Source of the DNA: Sipunculus nudus
Lineage: Eukaryota > Annelida > Sipuncula > Golfingiida > Sipunculidae
Length of the DNA: 64,000 bases
Direction of reading: 5' to 3'
Assembly: GCA_026874595.1 (NCBI GenBank)
Contig: CM049317.1
Coordinates: 22,452,882 to 22,516,881 of the forward strand
Of this stretch, positions 1 through 11,313 are shown one piece after another (within the stretch, counting starts at the first letter, position 1; each line of letters opens with the position of its first letter). A program made the position numbers and the translations under genes. The notes below the pieces were generated by a model, which saw only the letters and a list, made by a program, of their open reading frames with translations, did not search any database and had not been told where the DNA came from.

Positions 1-140
1 ATTTCATATATTGATTCAGTTAAAATCCCTGTGTCAATGCGGCAAGGGCAAACCTTTTCTTACCAATTATTTAACTATGTGCACATGGAAATCTGATGTA
101 TAAACGATAAATTCAAACAAAAACAAAGCATTGTAATATT

Positions 141-147
141 CTTTATT
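141..147 (-). terminator. poly(A) signal for the terminal exon at 187-333
   Basis: Minus-strand AATAAA lies about 45 bases past the TGA stop of the exon at 187-333. No GT-rich downstream element was checked. Confidence 0.4.
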
Positions 148-186
148 GAGTATATATTACCACCATACGGACATGATCACTGATAT

Positions 187-333
187 TCACGGCGTCAAGT
201 TCGGCCGACGTAATGATTCAAATTGCCGTAAATTATCCTTGGCGGCCCTGAGGACGCTGAGAAACTTGTACCAGTGTATAAGACGGCCGCCCTTCTTTGC
301 CAATATTTTAGGATAAAATTTATCGTCCTGTAC
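187..333 (-). CDS. 3' terminal exon of an unidentified gene (partial)
   Basis: On the minus strand an acceptor (GTGTACAG) is followed by an open exon of about 48 codons ending in TGA at 187-189. Its product starts DDKFYPKILAKKGG and ends ESLRRPNLTP; it is basic, with the CpG-containing codons seen in the window's other coding exons. A poly(A) signal (AATAAA on the minus strand, about 141-147) follows roughly 45 bases after the stop, as expected for a last exon. The family is not recognised. A possible penultimate exon lies at about 400-460: an open stretch MTVSVKADPAGYHADR that could splice in phase 0 through a weak GTGACC donor, but a stronger GTACGT donor nearby would put a stop in frame. 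The exon could also be chance. Confidence 0.45.
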   Translation of the reverse strand, partial: VQDDKFYPKILAKKGGRLIHWYKFLSVLRAAKDNLRQFESLRRPNLTP

Positions 334-479
334 ACGAGCAAATACGGTAAGTAATATATATTTCATTGCATAATACATCCAAATACGTACCTGAATTCAG
401 GTCACCCGATCAGCATGGTAACCTGCAGGGTCTGCCTTCACGGACACCGTCATTCAGTGTTATCTATGATACACTTGAC

Positions 480-2210
480 CACTGATTCTGTTATGTGTAA
501 CTAATATTATTATTATATTAGATGATAAAGCTTAACGGAGATTGAATAAAAACTGGTGGTAACTTTTAAGCTTGGCGGGGAGAAATGAAAGCATTACGTT
601 GTCCTGTGTTATATTGGCTATGGAGAAAAGTGAGGTTAGGATGGCTAATCCTTTAGTTTCATGAAGTGATCTCCCAAATTTGGTGGGGGGCGGGGGGGGG
701 GGGGGGGGGCGCTTATTACGTCATATACGGTATATATTTTTAGCGTCTTTAAGACATTTCTAATATATTACAATTATGTATAAGATTTTAGAAAATAAAA
801 TACGATGTTTCAAGTTTAAACTATTTATTAACCGGGTTTGGATATAATATTTTATAGTTATCTCATTGATCGGACTAACGTGTATAATTCTATTTTTTAA
901 TATATTTTTTTAAACATGCAATTATTATTCTCTGAAAAGTGTCTGTTTTGAATATAATTTTGTTTTGTTTTGCTAAACGTGCAATTGCATATAACTAAAA
1001 TCAGGTCCTTTTTATGTTATTAATTGTTCATGTTAATATTTAACTTATAAATATCTGAAGAATTTAAAACCGTGAAATCGAGGGGAAACCACCTCCAAGA
1101 AAGTATCCAACCCCTTTCGGGCGCTTATGCGTTCCAAAGGTCGCTACACTTGTAGAATGTGCCCCCCCCCCCCCCCAATTATATACGCTCTTTAAAAATC
1201 TCTAACGCGTTATATATATGTATATATATATGTATATATTTATATATGCCCCATGAATGCCCCCCCCCCCTTTTAAGAACGTTCCAAAGCCTATGAAATG
1301 TGTGTTTGTGTGTGTGTGTGTTGTATATGTAAAGGGCGAGAGTTCTGAATCCTCTCAGTCACCAAGACATTGACCGGTCAACACTGCTCTGAAATCCCTT
1401 TTCACTGATATTGGCACAGATAAAACTATCAGATTTAAATATATATATATATATATATATATTTGCAATTATAAGAATTCTTACCGGCCATATTGCTGGA
1501 GACCTGATTCGTTTTGATCAGCACTGTCTGCTGCTAATGAAAAACACCTCTGGCTCGCAGTGCTTTTTTGTATGCAAGTCAAGCCACACTGGCTGACATG
1601 TACTCGCAGGCAGAGTAACTCGGCCTTGTAATTTGTTTTCTATCACTGTGTACATAGATTATTACGAGCTTAGTCTGAAGTCAGCCAGAATCGGGTCACA
1701 CACATGTAGCACGGACTAGACAGGACTGAACCTAAGCAAAATCTAGTCGATTAATTGTCGATTTAAAAGACAATCACGGCTGAATTTATATATAATTTTA
1801 GCCGACTCGGGGACACGTCATCAGATCTTTACTTCGATTCATGAATAAAGACTAGAGATTAAAAACAATATCTTAACAGTTTAAGTTAGGCATCCTATTA
1901 CATATGAATGTGTGTTTATTTATAAAGTTAGCTCTCATAGAAAGGAGATCCAGTATTCCATGGTAAATTTTGTAATTTTGCTGAGTAGGGGCGTCCACTG
2001 GTTTTCCGGTTAACACATTGTATCAAATGCCATTGGACTTCAACTAGCGTGTTTTGATACATGATACGCAGCAACATTGCCCGACTTCGAACTTGACTTA
2101 CCTACTTGTAGCCCATGGGCCATGACGCTGAGCTGAATTTAAGGAATGTTGACCAATGAGCAAAATGACTGCCAGAGTGCAAAAAATTCATGAATTTTGT
2201 GAAGAGTCCT
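480..2210. other. Gene-free AT-rich DNA with homopolymers
   Basis: No supported gene. The stretch holds a long poly-G run near 683-709, poly-C runs near 1161-1176 and 1261-1270, short TATA-type runs near 1212-1246, a (TG)n run near 1300-1322 and an (AT)n run at about 1438-1462. Short open frames crossing these are low-complexity artefacts. Confidence 0.6.
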
Positions 2211-2215
2211 TAGAT

Positions 2216-3610
2216 ATGGGTTTCAGTAGGCTTTTGAACAGATTACCACCTCATTTGAAGGTCTCATAAATAGGAAAAAAAATGTGTAAAAATTTGAAAA
2301 AAAATACAGGAAGTGCCACCAGTCTGCAGGAACTGATGAACACTGCATGATCAATATATATCCAAAGAATCATGGCTATCAATGCATCAGTTATTCATGT
2401 ACTCGAAAGTATGGAAATCCTAGGTCAAGGGGTTACGAATTGTGCCCTGTTATAAGATGAAGCTTAATTTGATGGCTTCAAAAATAGAGAAAAACATTTG
2501 TAAAAATTTGAAAAAAATACAGGTGGCACTACAAGGTTACAGGAACTGATGGAACAATCCATGATCAATATTCATGCAAAGAATCTTGGTGATCAATTAA
2601 GTATTTATTCAGATAATTAAGGGTTTGTATCATTTTTTTTTTTTTAATTCGGGGGGGGGGGTACTTTGAGACCCATAGCTCAAAGAATATGGGTAACAGA
2701 GACCTAATTTTTAGGTTTCCACAGAGACTTTTCATGGACCTCCCTTGATATAAAGTTAGAAGACCCCAGGTCCAGTGGTTACGATTTGTGCCCTGATAAC
2801 AGATGACAGCTTCTTTGAAGGTCTCAAAAATAGAAAAAAAAAATTAAAAAATTGAAAAATATAGGTGGCGCCACCAGGTTACTGAAACTGATGGAACACT
2901 CCATGATCAATATTCATGCACAGAATCATTGTCATCAATGCAGTATTTGTTGAGATAATTGAGCTTTTATATCAAATTATTGATTCAAATGATTATTCTG
3001 GGGGGGGGGGGGGACCAGACCCATAGCTCAAAGAATATTGGTAATAGAGACCTAATTTCAGGTTCCCAAAGAGACTTTTTTATTGACCTCTATTGGTGTC
3101 CAAGGTCCAGAGGTTACGATTTATGCACTGTTAACATATGACAGTTTCTTTGAAGGTCTCAAAAACAGAGAACAGAATTCGTAAAAGTTTGAAAAAAATA
3201 AGATGAGGCTTAATTTGATGGTCTCAAAAAGAGAGAAAAACGTTTGTTAAAATTGGAAAAATAAATACAGGTGGCACAACCAGATTACAGGAACTGATTG
3301 AACACTCCATGATGAATATTCATGCAAAGAATCATAGTGATCAATGCAGTAGTTATTCAGATAACTGAGCTTTTGTATCATTTTTTTTTTCAATTCGGGG
3401 GGGGGGGTATTAATGAGACACATAGCTCAAAGAATATGGTTAAACAAAGATCTAATTTCAAGTTGCATAGGAGATTTTTCATTGATCTCCCTAGATGTTA
3501 AGTTAGAAGATTCCAGGTCCAGCGGTTACGATTTGTGCCCTGTTAACAGGACGGACGGCCGGACGGACGAAGAGTGATCGCTATAGCTCAGATGACTTTC
3601 AGTCAACTGA
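2216..3610. repeat. Complex tandem satellite with poly-G core
   Basis: Imperfect units recur. Each contains a GGAACTGATGGAACACTCCA-like segment, an ATTCATGCAAAGAATCA-like segment, a T/G homopolymer and GGTTACGATTTGTGCCCTG. The anchor CATGATCAATAT or its variant occurs near 2346, 2560, 2902 and 3308, giving spacings of about 214, 342 and 406, so unit length is irregular. The array ends in a GGACGGACGG-type tail near 3550 followed by GTGATCGCTATAGCTC, a motif common in molluscan intergenic repeats (recalled, not searched). Confidence 0.75.
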
Positions 3611-4678
3611 GCTAATAAACCAAGGCCAATGCTATTGGAAACAAAGCACAAAGCTGGAAACAGAAAAGGAGGACAGATAATCTACGCAGGCACACAAAAA
3701 TGAAAGTTCTCGACTTTCTTAGCATATCTGTTAGTTTCGAATTCAAGCAGATCTGTTATTGTAACTATTTTATTTCTGATGAGGTGGTTAACATGTTCTG
3801 GATATCTGTAAATCAGCGGAGTTGCCGCACTCTGAGGGTCTGCCTCGGCACTCCTTCGCGCATGCTCAAGCGACCATTTTGAAACCGGGAAGGGGGGGGG
3901 GGGGGTGGGGGGTGGGGGGTGGACGAGGAAAACAGAACATAGCCTTAATAAGGAAAATGGACCACTGGGGCTCGAGTTCCAAACATTGTTTAACTTCATG
4001 GTTTGATAAAAAATCTGATCTGAATATTACTCTCTGACAGATAAATAACAAGGCTTCATTTATGTTTGCAAGGCACTAAAAACCTGGCTTAGGGCCAAAC
4101 ATTTAAAGTTTTGCAGTCATGCTCTTATGCTCTTTCCCATGAGTTGAAGGGCACAAAGTTGTTTAGAGAAAAATATAATTCTGGTCATTAAGGCAATGTT
4201 TTCTTTCCTAATTTCTGTCCAACCTACAAACAAAAAGGAAAATAATATCCTGTTTAAACAGAACTTTTGTGTGCAATACCACCCTCTCATATTTTCGAAA
4301 CTCGATATTTCTTCCATATATTTTTTAAACAGTGATTATGTCATACTATACAGGCAATTTCAAACAATACAATCAGTATTTAAAGCATCTTCAAAAGGCT
4401 GTGCATCGCATTTTTCTGTCAATGACCTCATGAATTCACATGGTCGCATACTAATAGTTTAACTTTTTTTCTTTTCTGGACCTTTGATTTATGCATGACA
4501 TTGGAACATCTGCTGGCTGGGAGAATGCAAAATGCCATGATGTGGATCCTAACCTACCCAGGGACAAGGAAAAGAATAAGCTTATATTAAGCATATATAA
4601 TTAATAAAATTCTATTATACAAGTTGAACGATATGTGTTTTTCATTTTGACATATTGATTGAGGAAATATGACTTATA

Positions 4679-4680
<2 letters not shown>
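3611..4680. other. Gene-free stretch with poly-G tract
   Basis: No supported gene. A 33-codon-scale open frame on the minus strand across 3682-3880 has no recognisable motif. A GC-richer patch at 3820-3880 contains CGCGCATGCTCA, which resembles an NRF-1 site. A poly-G/GGTGGGG tract lies at 3891-3922. Confidence 0.45.

Positions 4681-4761
<81 letters not shown>
4681..4761. repeat. (AT)n microsatellite
   Basis: About 80 bases of nearly pure TA dinucleotide with one short interruption. Confidence 0.95.
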
Positions 4762-4763
<2 letters not shown>

Positions 4764-6050
4764 CACTGAAACTCGGGGGTGGGGGTGGGGGTGATTACAT
4801 TGACCTAACTAAAAAGTTGGGGTGTATATACCGCCATCCCCCTATATGACGCCCATTGACCCCAGGGTACCGCCTTACAGGAACCGGGACACTTTTAAAT
4901 AACAGTTCATTTACGGGTGTCTTTTGGGATGACACGATTTTTGTAAGGTATCCCGACTTACAAGGGTTAAATAATGTTACACCGCGGCTTACTACGGTTT
5001 ACTTAGCTTCATCCCAGCAAACTACGAGTGGCTACCTTTTGCGCCACTATGCGACGATTCACTACGGTAACAGATGTAACGTATAGGGTATACTCTGATT
5101 ATTTTGTTGCTGCAAGTCAGGGCGTTGTAGATTATTCGAGCCCTGTTTTTAGGTATTGCAAATAACGCTATATCAAGCAGTCAAGATAGGCCACGTGTGA
5201 TTTATATACTATTACCAATACCGCCAATATATTAATATATTGTGGGGCACAGTCAAGTGGACGAAATTTTGAGACAACGATTGAATCTGTTATGTCAGGT
5301 GTGCAAGTCGCCATGCTATACCTTGGAATGGAGACTTAGATCATTGTCTTCTAAGGCAGTATTTGTGTGTGTACTTTTTATTTTTTACTTCAAATTTATT
5401 GAAATTAACAGTAAAGAATAATCCAAAATCACAAACTAAAATGCTATCTTTCATAATCTACGCCAATGTATCCAAGTGCAGGTAAACTTTAATCTGCGGT
5501 TGGGGTGCGGTCATCCCAATACGTTCCTCCATCTTCTTCCCTGAAAACACTTATCTCCTAGTGACCAAACACTTCACAGATGAATTCCAACTTTGAGATT
5601 GTCCTTGGACTACTTTCCTATCTTATATCCATGCGCTTTTCAGACCTTGAAAATTTCGTATGTCAGACATACGGGTATGTCAAATGAGAATGTTGGTTAT
5701 TTGTCACTGTGGCTTAGTGTTGTATGGGAGGAAATAAATATATGTAATCATCGTAAGAGGAACGCCCTTTTCAAAAGATAATATGAGCTACAATGAAACC
5801 TGTGTGAAACGACTACCCTTAGGATTGGTCAAAAGTGGTTTAATATACATGTATGGTTTTAAAGAACATGTTCGAATACATGTGCCTCTCTTTGATCCGA
5901 CCATCTTCACTTTACAAATTCAAGAACATTCCTCATTCAGCAGTCGCATTACATTCCCTTACTTTATTATATTGCCAAAAGTACACTTACAGGGAACGCA
6001 TGACGAGTCGTAGTTGTGCACGATAACCTGCATATATACCATGCGAACTG
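4762..6050. other. Gene-free stretch with repeat fragments
   Basis: No supported gene. A 76-codon open frame at 4856-5086 has higher CpG than its surroundings but no recognisable motif and no clear splice context. Around 5784-5850 the sequence AATGAAACCTGTGTGAAACG followed by TTAGGATTGGTCAAAAGTGG resembles a dispersed repeat common in bivalve genomes (recalled, not searched). Confidence 0.4.
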
Positions 6051-6059
6051 TCAAAGTAA

Positions 6060-7540
6060 ACTCTGTATCCTATTATATATACTTATAAATAAATAAACTA
6101 GACGACCATAGGTCGGAAATCGGAAGTGAAACACAAACGGACGGACAGAACATATTGTCGGTTTTCTATCAATGGAATGACTCTCAGGGCCATTGCTGAG
6201 AATATGTGGCCCGTAGAATGACATATGAGACAAAAGAACAGGCAAGCAGACAAAGCTGACAACAAAAGACGAACAGACAGACATACTGACTTTGTGAGAC
6301 AAGGTTGACACCAGATGACTTAACCTAGTTATGGAGAAGATTCAAAGGAAGAAAATGAGTTATATTTTATGTAATCTAGATTTATAGTTTTGGAGGTATG
6401 GCGAATTAATGATATGCTTGGGAGGTTCGACTGTAGTGCCCTCTAGCGGACATATTCCGAAGACGACAAATGCGTTTCGTATTATTAGTGTATGACATGA
6501 GATATCCCAGTTTCAAAAGGATTCCATCAAAGCTGTGGCCTGTAGAATGCTATATGTAAGGCGTAAGAACCAGCAAGCAGGCGACTTTGAGGAAAACGGC
6601 ATACAGATGGACACACTGACAAAGTGACAGAAGATTGAAACCAGATGCCTTAATCAGGTTATGGAGAAGACTCAAAGGAAGAAAATAAGCTATAGTTTAT
6701 GTAACTGAGGCTTTGGGTGTAGAGATATGGCCAATACAATGGTATGTGTGTGAGGGTCGTTTGCAGCGCCCACTAGTGGCCATATCCGGAAAATGAAAAA
6801 TTCATTTCGAGATATTAGTGTAAGACATAAGGTGTAATAGTTTCAATAAGGATTCCGTCAAAACTGTGGCCTATAGAATGCTATATGTGAGACGCAAGAA
6901 CCAGCAAGCAGGCGAATTTGAGGACAACTGACAAACACACGGACACACTGACAAAGTGACTCAAGATTGAGTCCAGATGACTACTTCAGGTTATGGAGAG
7001 GACTCAAAGGAAGAAAATAAGCTACAGTTTATGTAACTGAGGTTTATAGTTTTGGAGATATTGCTTAAGCATGATATGTTGGGAGAGGTTCGAGTTCAGC
7101 GCCCCATAGCTGCCAAATCCGGAAAATGAAAAATTGGTTTCGAGATATTAGTGTAAGACTTAAGATGAAATAGTTTCAAAAGTATTCTTTCAAAACTGTG
7201 GCCTGTGGAATGCTATATTTGAGACGCAAGAGCAATCAGGCAAATTTGAGGACAACTGACAAACAGACAGACACACTGAGAAAGTGACAAAAATTGTGAC
7301 CAGATGACTACACCAGGTTATGGAGAAGACTCAGAGGAAGAAAATAAGCTATAGTTTATGTAATTGAGCCTTAAAATTTTGGAGATATGGCCAAAATATG
7401 ATATGTTGGGGAGTTTCGCATCCAGCGCCCCCTAGCGGCCCTATCCAAAAAATGAAAAAACAAATTCGAGATACTAGGGTAAGACTTGAAATATATCAGT
7501 TTAAAAAAAAAATCCTGTAAAACTGTGGCCTCCAGGGCAA
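6060..7540. repeat. About 330-bp satellite, four and a half units
   Basis: The anchor CTGTGGCC(T)xxAGAATG recurs near 6204, 6533, 6864 and 7196, with a diverged last copy at 7523; spacings are 327-332. Each unit carries GACACACTGACAAAGTGAC, CCAGATGACT, AAGGAAGAAAATAAGCTATAG, GGAGATATGGCCAA, CAGCGCCCCCTAGCGGCC and a TCGAGATATTAGTGTAAGAC segment. Units are perhaps 80-85% alike by eye, so the array is not recent. Confidence 0.85.
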
Positions 7541-7857
7541 GATTAATGAAATCTCGAAATATCTCGTTTGATGAGATATCTTACGAGATATTGCCAGACT
7601 TTTAATAAAATCATGTAGTACTAAACTAATGCTACCTGATGCAAAAAACTAGACCTCTCTAGCATTAAAACAGACAAATTAGTCCATTGATTTTCAAATA
7701 TGATAATTTCTCCCCAAAAATGTGTTACCATGGAAACGGCAAATTTGAGTCAGGTACCCACCAAAAAAAGGCCATTGGATGACAATTAAAATGAGCTATA
7801 GTTCAAGTAGATACGACTAATAGATACAAAGATATGAAGAAAAACCCGTTTTGTATA

Positions 7858-8282
7858 CTGTGGTTGGCTTCATATTCGCGAGGCTGAAATTTCGCGATTT
7901 TTCAATTTTTATTGTTTTGCGAGGGTTTCATTTTCGCGATCTCACCAGAACCAAAATATATGGTAAGCCATACCTATGTGTGTTATAAAATGAGAATAAG
8001 TCATGAGTTTGTGATATTTTTCTCATATAACGATGGGCCCGAACACAAAGCACAGGTACTTAAGTTCAAATTAAGGGGAACGTTTTCCCTATACCTGCAT
8101 GGATGTAACTTATTATAACAATTCTCATTGTTCTAATCTATTCCCATACAAATATTGGCTACATTAAATAAGAAGGACGTAATCCATTGGCCAATTAATC
8201 CCGAGGGTTTCATTTTCGCGATTATTTCCCATTCGCTAATATCGCGAAATTAAAACCCTCGCGAACAAAAAGACAACCACAG
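7858..8282. mobile_element. Foldback MITE with TTCGCG-rich arms, TA target duplication
   Basis: The left end CTGTGGTTGGCTTC...ATTCGCGAGG is mirrored by the right end CCTCGCGAAC...GACAACCACAG, and each end is flanked by TA (7856-7857 and 8283-8284). Arms contain repeated GAGGGTTTCATTTTCGCG blocks on both strands. There is no transposase frame. The TA duplication and 425-bp size fit a non-autonomous Tc1/mariner-type MITE, though the superfamily is inferred from the TA only. Confidence 0.75.
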
Positions 8283-8483
8283 TACTTTTGATGACCTCGA
8301 CCTTGACCTTTGACCTATTTGGACCAAAGCAATAGGGCACCTAGAATTTTGGTTGTCCATTTTCTCTGAAAGTTTCAAGGTGTTTGTGGCAAAATTGTGG
8401 CCAGGAGAGTGCAGACAAACAAACAAACAAACAGACATACGCAACTGACCAATATGCTTGCCGAAATCTTTGATTCCGGCAAG

Positions 8484-8485
<2 letters not shown>

Positions 8486-8542
<57 letters not shown>
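8486..8542. repeat. (AT)n microsatellite
   Basis: About 56 bases of pure TA repeat. Open frames crossing it (Tyr-Ile repeats) are artefacts. Confidence 0.95.
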
Positions 8543-8549
<7 letters not shown>

Positions 8550-9221
8550 TCAAGTTATAGTGTATGAGCGTATGAGTAATATGGAATTTATTTTATTATT
8601 AAATATTGGATCCCATGTTATTGAGAAACGTATGTCAGTAGAACAAACCTGTTTTACTGTGGTTTTATTAAGGGTCACTCTACGCCTAACCTATCAATCA
8701 TTAATAAAGAGAAAGAACGTGCACGCTGATATGACCACTTTACATTGATAGGTCACCAATTCAGACGGGCAGTCATTTATTTATACAACCGTGGTTTCCA
8801 ATGACCAGAAAGTTCAATCAGTACACATGGTTATAAATGTATCAGCATGTACCCCAAAACGTCATACGGTAAGCTCGACTGATCAACAGAAGGTGCAAAT
8901 GTGCCGGTTTGGTTGAAAAGTTCAAGTGGTACTAAATAAGTGTCATCAAGGGTACCTGATATATTTATGTGTGCATGCGATTTTCAATGTTAAAGTTTTA
9001 CAACCCTCCATATAGAGAGTAGCATATCGCGGCCTGATTGATCAATGATAAGCGATAAGGGTCGGAGTTCATTAACGTATGGAATGTACCTTATAAAAAT
9101 TGCCCACTGCGTGTACACCTAACAGTGACGTTGAACAAATTATTAGCACAGAAACGCCTCAGAGTACGATTGATCAAATAGAGGTAGATTTATTCTCTGG
9201 CAGGGTAGGACTAGGAGAACT
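8543..9221. other. Upstream region of the BIR-kinase locus
   Basis: No gene seen. Ordinary AT-rich sequence; no convincing TATA box or CpG island was picked out before the ATG at 9222. Confidence 0.4.
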
Positions 9222-11313
9222 ATGAAAGGGCTGTGGAGGAAAATGAGGCCTATGGATAAAAGTCAAAATCAGGAAACGCCTGAGGAGTCAGAAGAACCAT
9301 GTAACCCGGAGATGACTTTAGAAAGTGCACGAGTTAGATCATTCGCCAGTTGGCCTCATAGAATACCGGCTACGGATATGGCAAAGGCAGGCTTCTATTA
9401 TACAGGTACGCGCACTATTCCCAAAACATATGTGAAAATGTCCTTTATTGTTAGATGATTAAGTTCAATTTTACTCAAGACCTGATGTAGTATGGGGGTG
9501 TGGATACTTTATTGGTCTGTTTGTGTACAACCGTACCCAGAACGGTAGAGACGGATTTTGCTTAAATAGTGTGGGGTAACAATTTATTAAATTCCGACGT
9601 GGTCTGGATGACAATAATAAGCTTTCGTACCCACTGCGAGAACAGGTTATTTCGTTTTCACTGACGTTGTGCAGATTAATTTACTGGCATAAAGATGGCC
9701 TCATATACATTCAAACATATTTTTTCCAACTTCAAATGCATCTATGTAAACATATTTTTGTGGTATGTTAAACACCTAAACCAACAGGTTATGAGGACAA
9801 GGTAAGATGCTTCTTTTGTGATCTTCCTCTGAGCAAATGGACACCAAATGATGTTCCTATGGAGGAGCATCTGAAACACAGACCTTGTTGTCTGTACATT
9901 AAAGAAAGAACCAGCGGAAGGAGAACGAAGAATCCACAGTATACATCCGAAGTATGTACACGAATAGTAAAACAAATATTTTTTGTGTGTGTGAAATGTG
10001 AGATTTAGGCAGAATGATCCCCAAAGTCAAGTCAAACCTCCAAAACAATCAACTTAATTTTAACCAAACAATTTTCTGATAATGCGAATGATTCTCCTTT
10101 AAAATAAACATTATGTTATATATATAGCTGTTAACTATTTATTTTAGATGTTAATCATTAAAAAATATCCACATGACCAATTGAAGCGACATATGAATCA
10201 GCCTAGTAGAAAATAATTAATAAGTCATACATTTTATCATTGGTTCACCTGCATGAAGGATATAAAGATAATGAAACACGGAGAATAGAACAGATATTTT
10301 TCTATATTTTCAGGAGCTTATGATTGGAGACTACACAATAATACGAGAGCTCAGTAAGGGATCGTTCGGAACTGTATATCACGTGACCAGAAACAAAGAA
10401 GAATACGCAGTGAAGGAAATAGAATCCCTCTTGGATAAAAAGGAAGCAGCGGAATACGAAATAAAATATGCTCTCGAAAGAAAAGAACACCGAAATCTTG
10501 TCAAAGGCACGAGTTTTCCTCTGATCTCGGCGAGAATCGCATGTATGTCGTCATGGAATTCTGTGGATGTGGAAGCCTAAATGACCATGTTATCAATGGA
10601 AAAGCATCAATGAAGACCATATATGTTGTTATATGCAGGAAATGCTGACGGACTAAACTTTCTCCATGAAGCTAAAATCATGCACAGGGACCTGAAACCT
10701 GACAATGTTCTCTTGGCTGTAACAAGCGGAGGACGGAAGGTTTGCAAACTCACAGACTTTAGTTTAACCAAAGCACTTGGTTCTGGTCAGGAAGCATTCC
10801 TCACATTTTGCGGAACCGAAATTTTCATGGCACCAGAAGTGGGTGGCCCTTAACCGTATACCTTTAATGCTGATATATTTTCACTTGGTCGTGTCTTCTT
10901 CACTGCTGCAACTCGAAAGGTTTCAAAGATTATTTCTTCATTTCTCGAGCCTAGATAAGACACAATGGGCAACAAGTTGATAAATGAAACAGTTGGTCTA
11001 TCTTTCGACTAACAGGAGTTTTCTAAACTATACTTTCATGAATATTCCGGATCTCGGTGACCTGATCGCCGATATGGTCTCCTTCAGCCCAGAAGATAGG
11101 CCGACTGCTCGGCATGTACTCTCGAAAGTGGGGAGAATAAAAAAGCTATTCGCCGAAGATGCCGAGGTAGAAGATAACGAGGATGACGGAGGCGGGACAG
11201 GTGACAGAGAAGTCAGGTCTAGCCGATCACGGGAACGAGATGAAAACGAGAGTGGTATTGGCACCTTGAATACAAGACCAGAACCAAGACGCCGTTTATA
11301 CAATGATGATTAA
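9222..11313 (+). pseudogene. BIR domain-protein kinase fusion gene, kinase part broken
   Basis: Three exons can be read. Exon 1 (9222-9405, phase 1) opens a BIR domain (ESARVRSFASWP...DMAKAGFYYTG). Exon 2 (9788-9951, phase 0) completes it with the zinc ligands C-x2-C-x16-H-x6-C (VRCFFC...EEHLKHRPC). Exon 3 starts at 10314 directly in a protein kinase domain: glycine loop LSKGSFGTVY, lysine in YAVKEI, catalytic loop HRDLKPDN, DFS in place of DFG, MAPE, the subdomain IX pattern NADIFSLG and the subdomain XI arginine in EDRPTARHVL, then an acidic/Arg-Ser tail to TAA at 11311. Splice phases match at both junctions, so the fusion is not an artefact of adjacency. The kinase changes frame near 10511-10530, 10570-10640 and 11013-11040 and has in-frame stops at 10851, 10956 and 11010. 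Known: BIR proteins restrain caspases or act in immune signalling; kinase type is unclear. I call it a pseudogene; unrecognised introns or sequence errors are the alternatives. Confidence 0.8.

Noticed and set aside
3682-3999. 105-codon minus-strand frame with proline run
   Set aside because: The proline run is the poly-G tract read in reverse; the rest has no motif.
8341-8748. Tyr-Ile repeat frames
   Set aside because: Produced by the (AT)n microsatellite.
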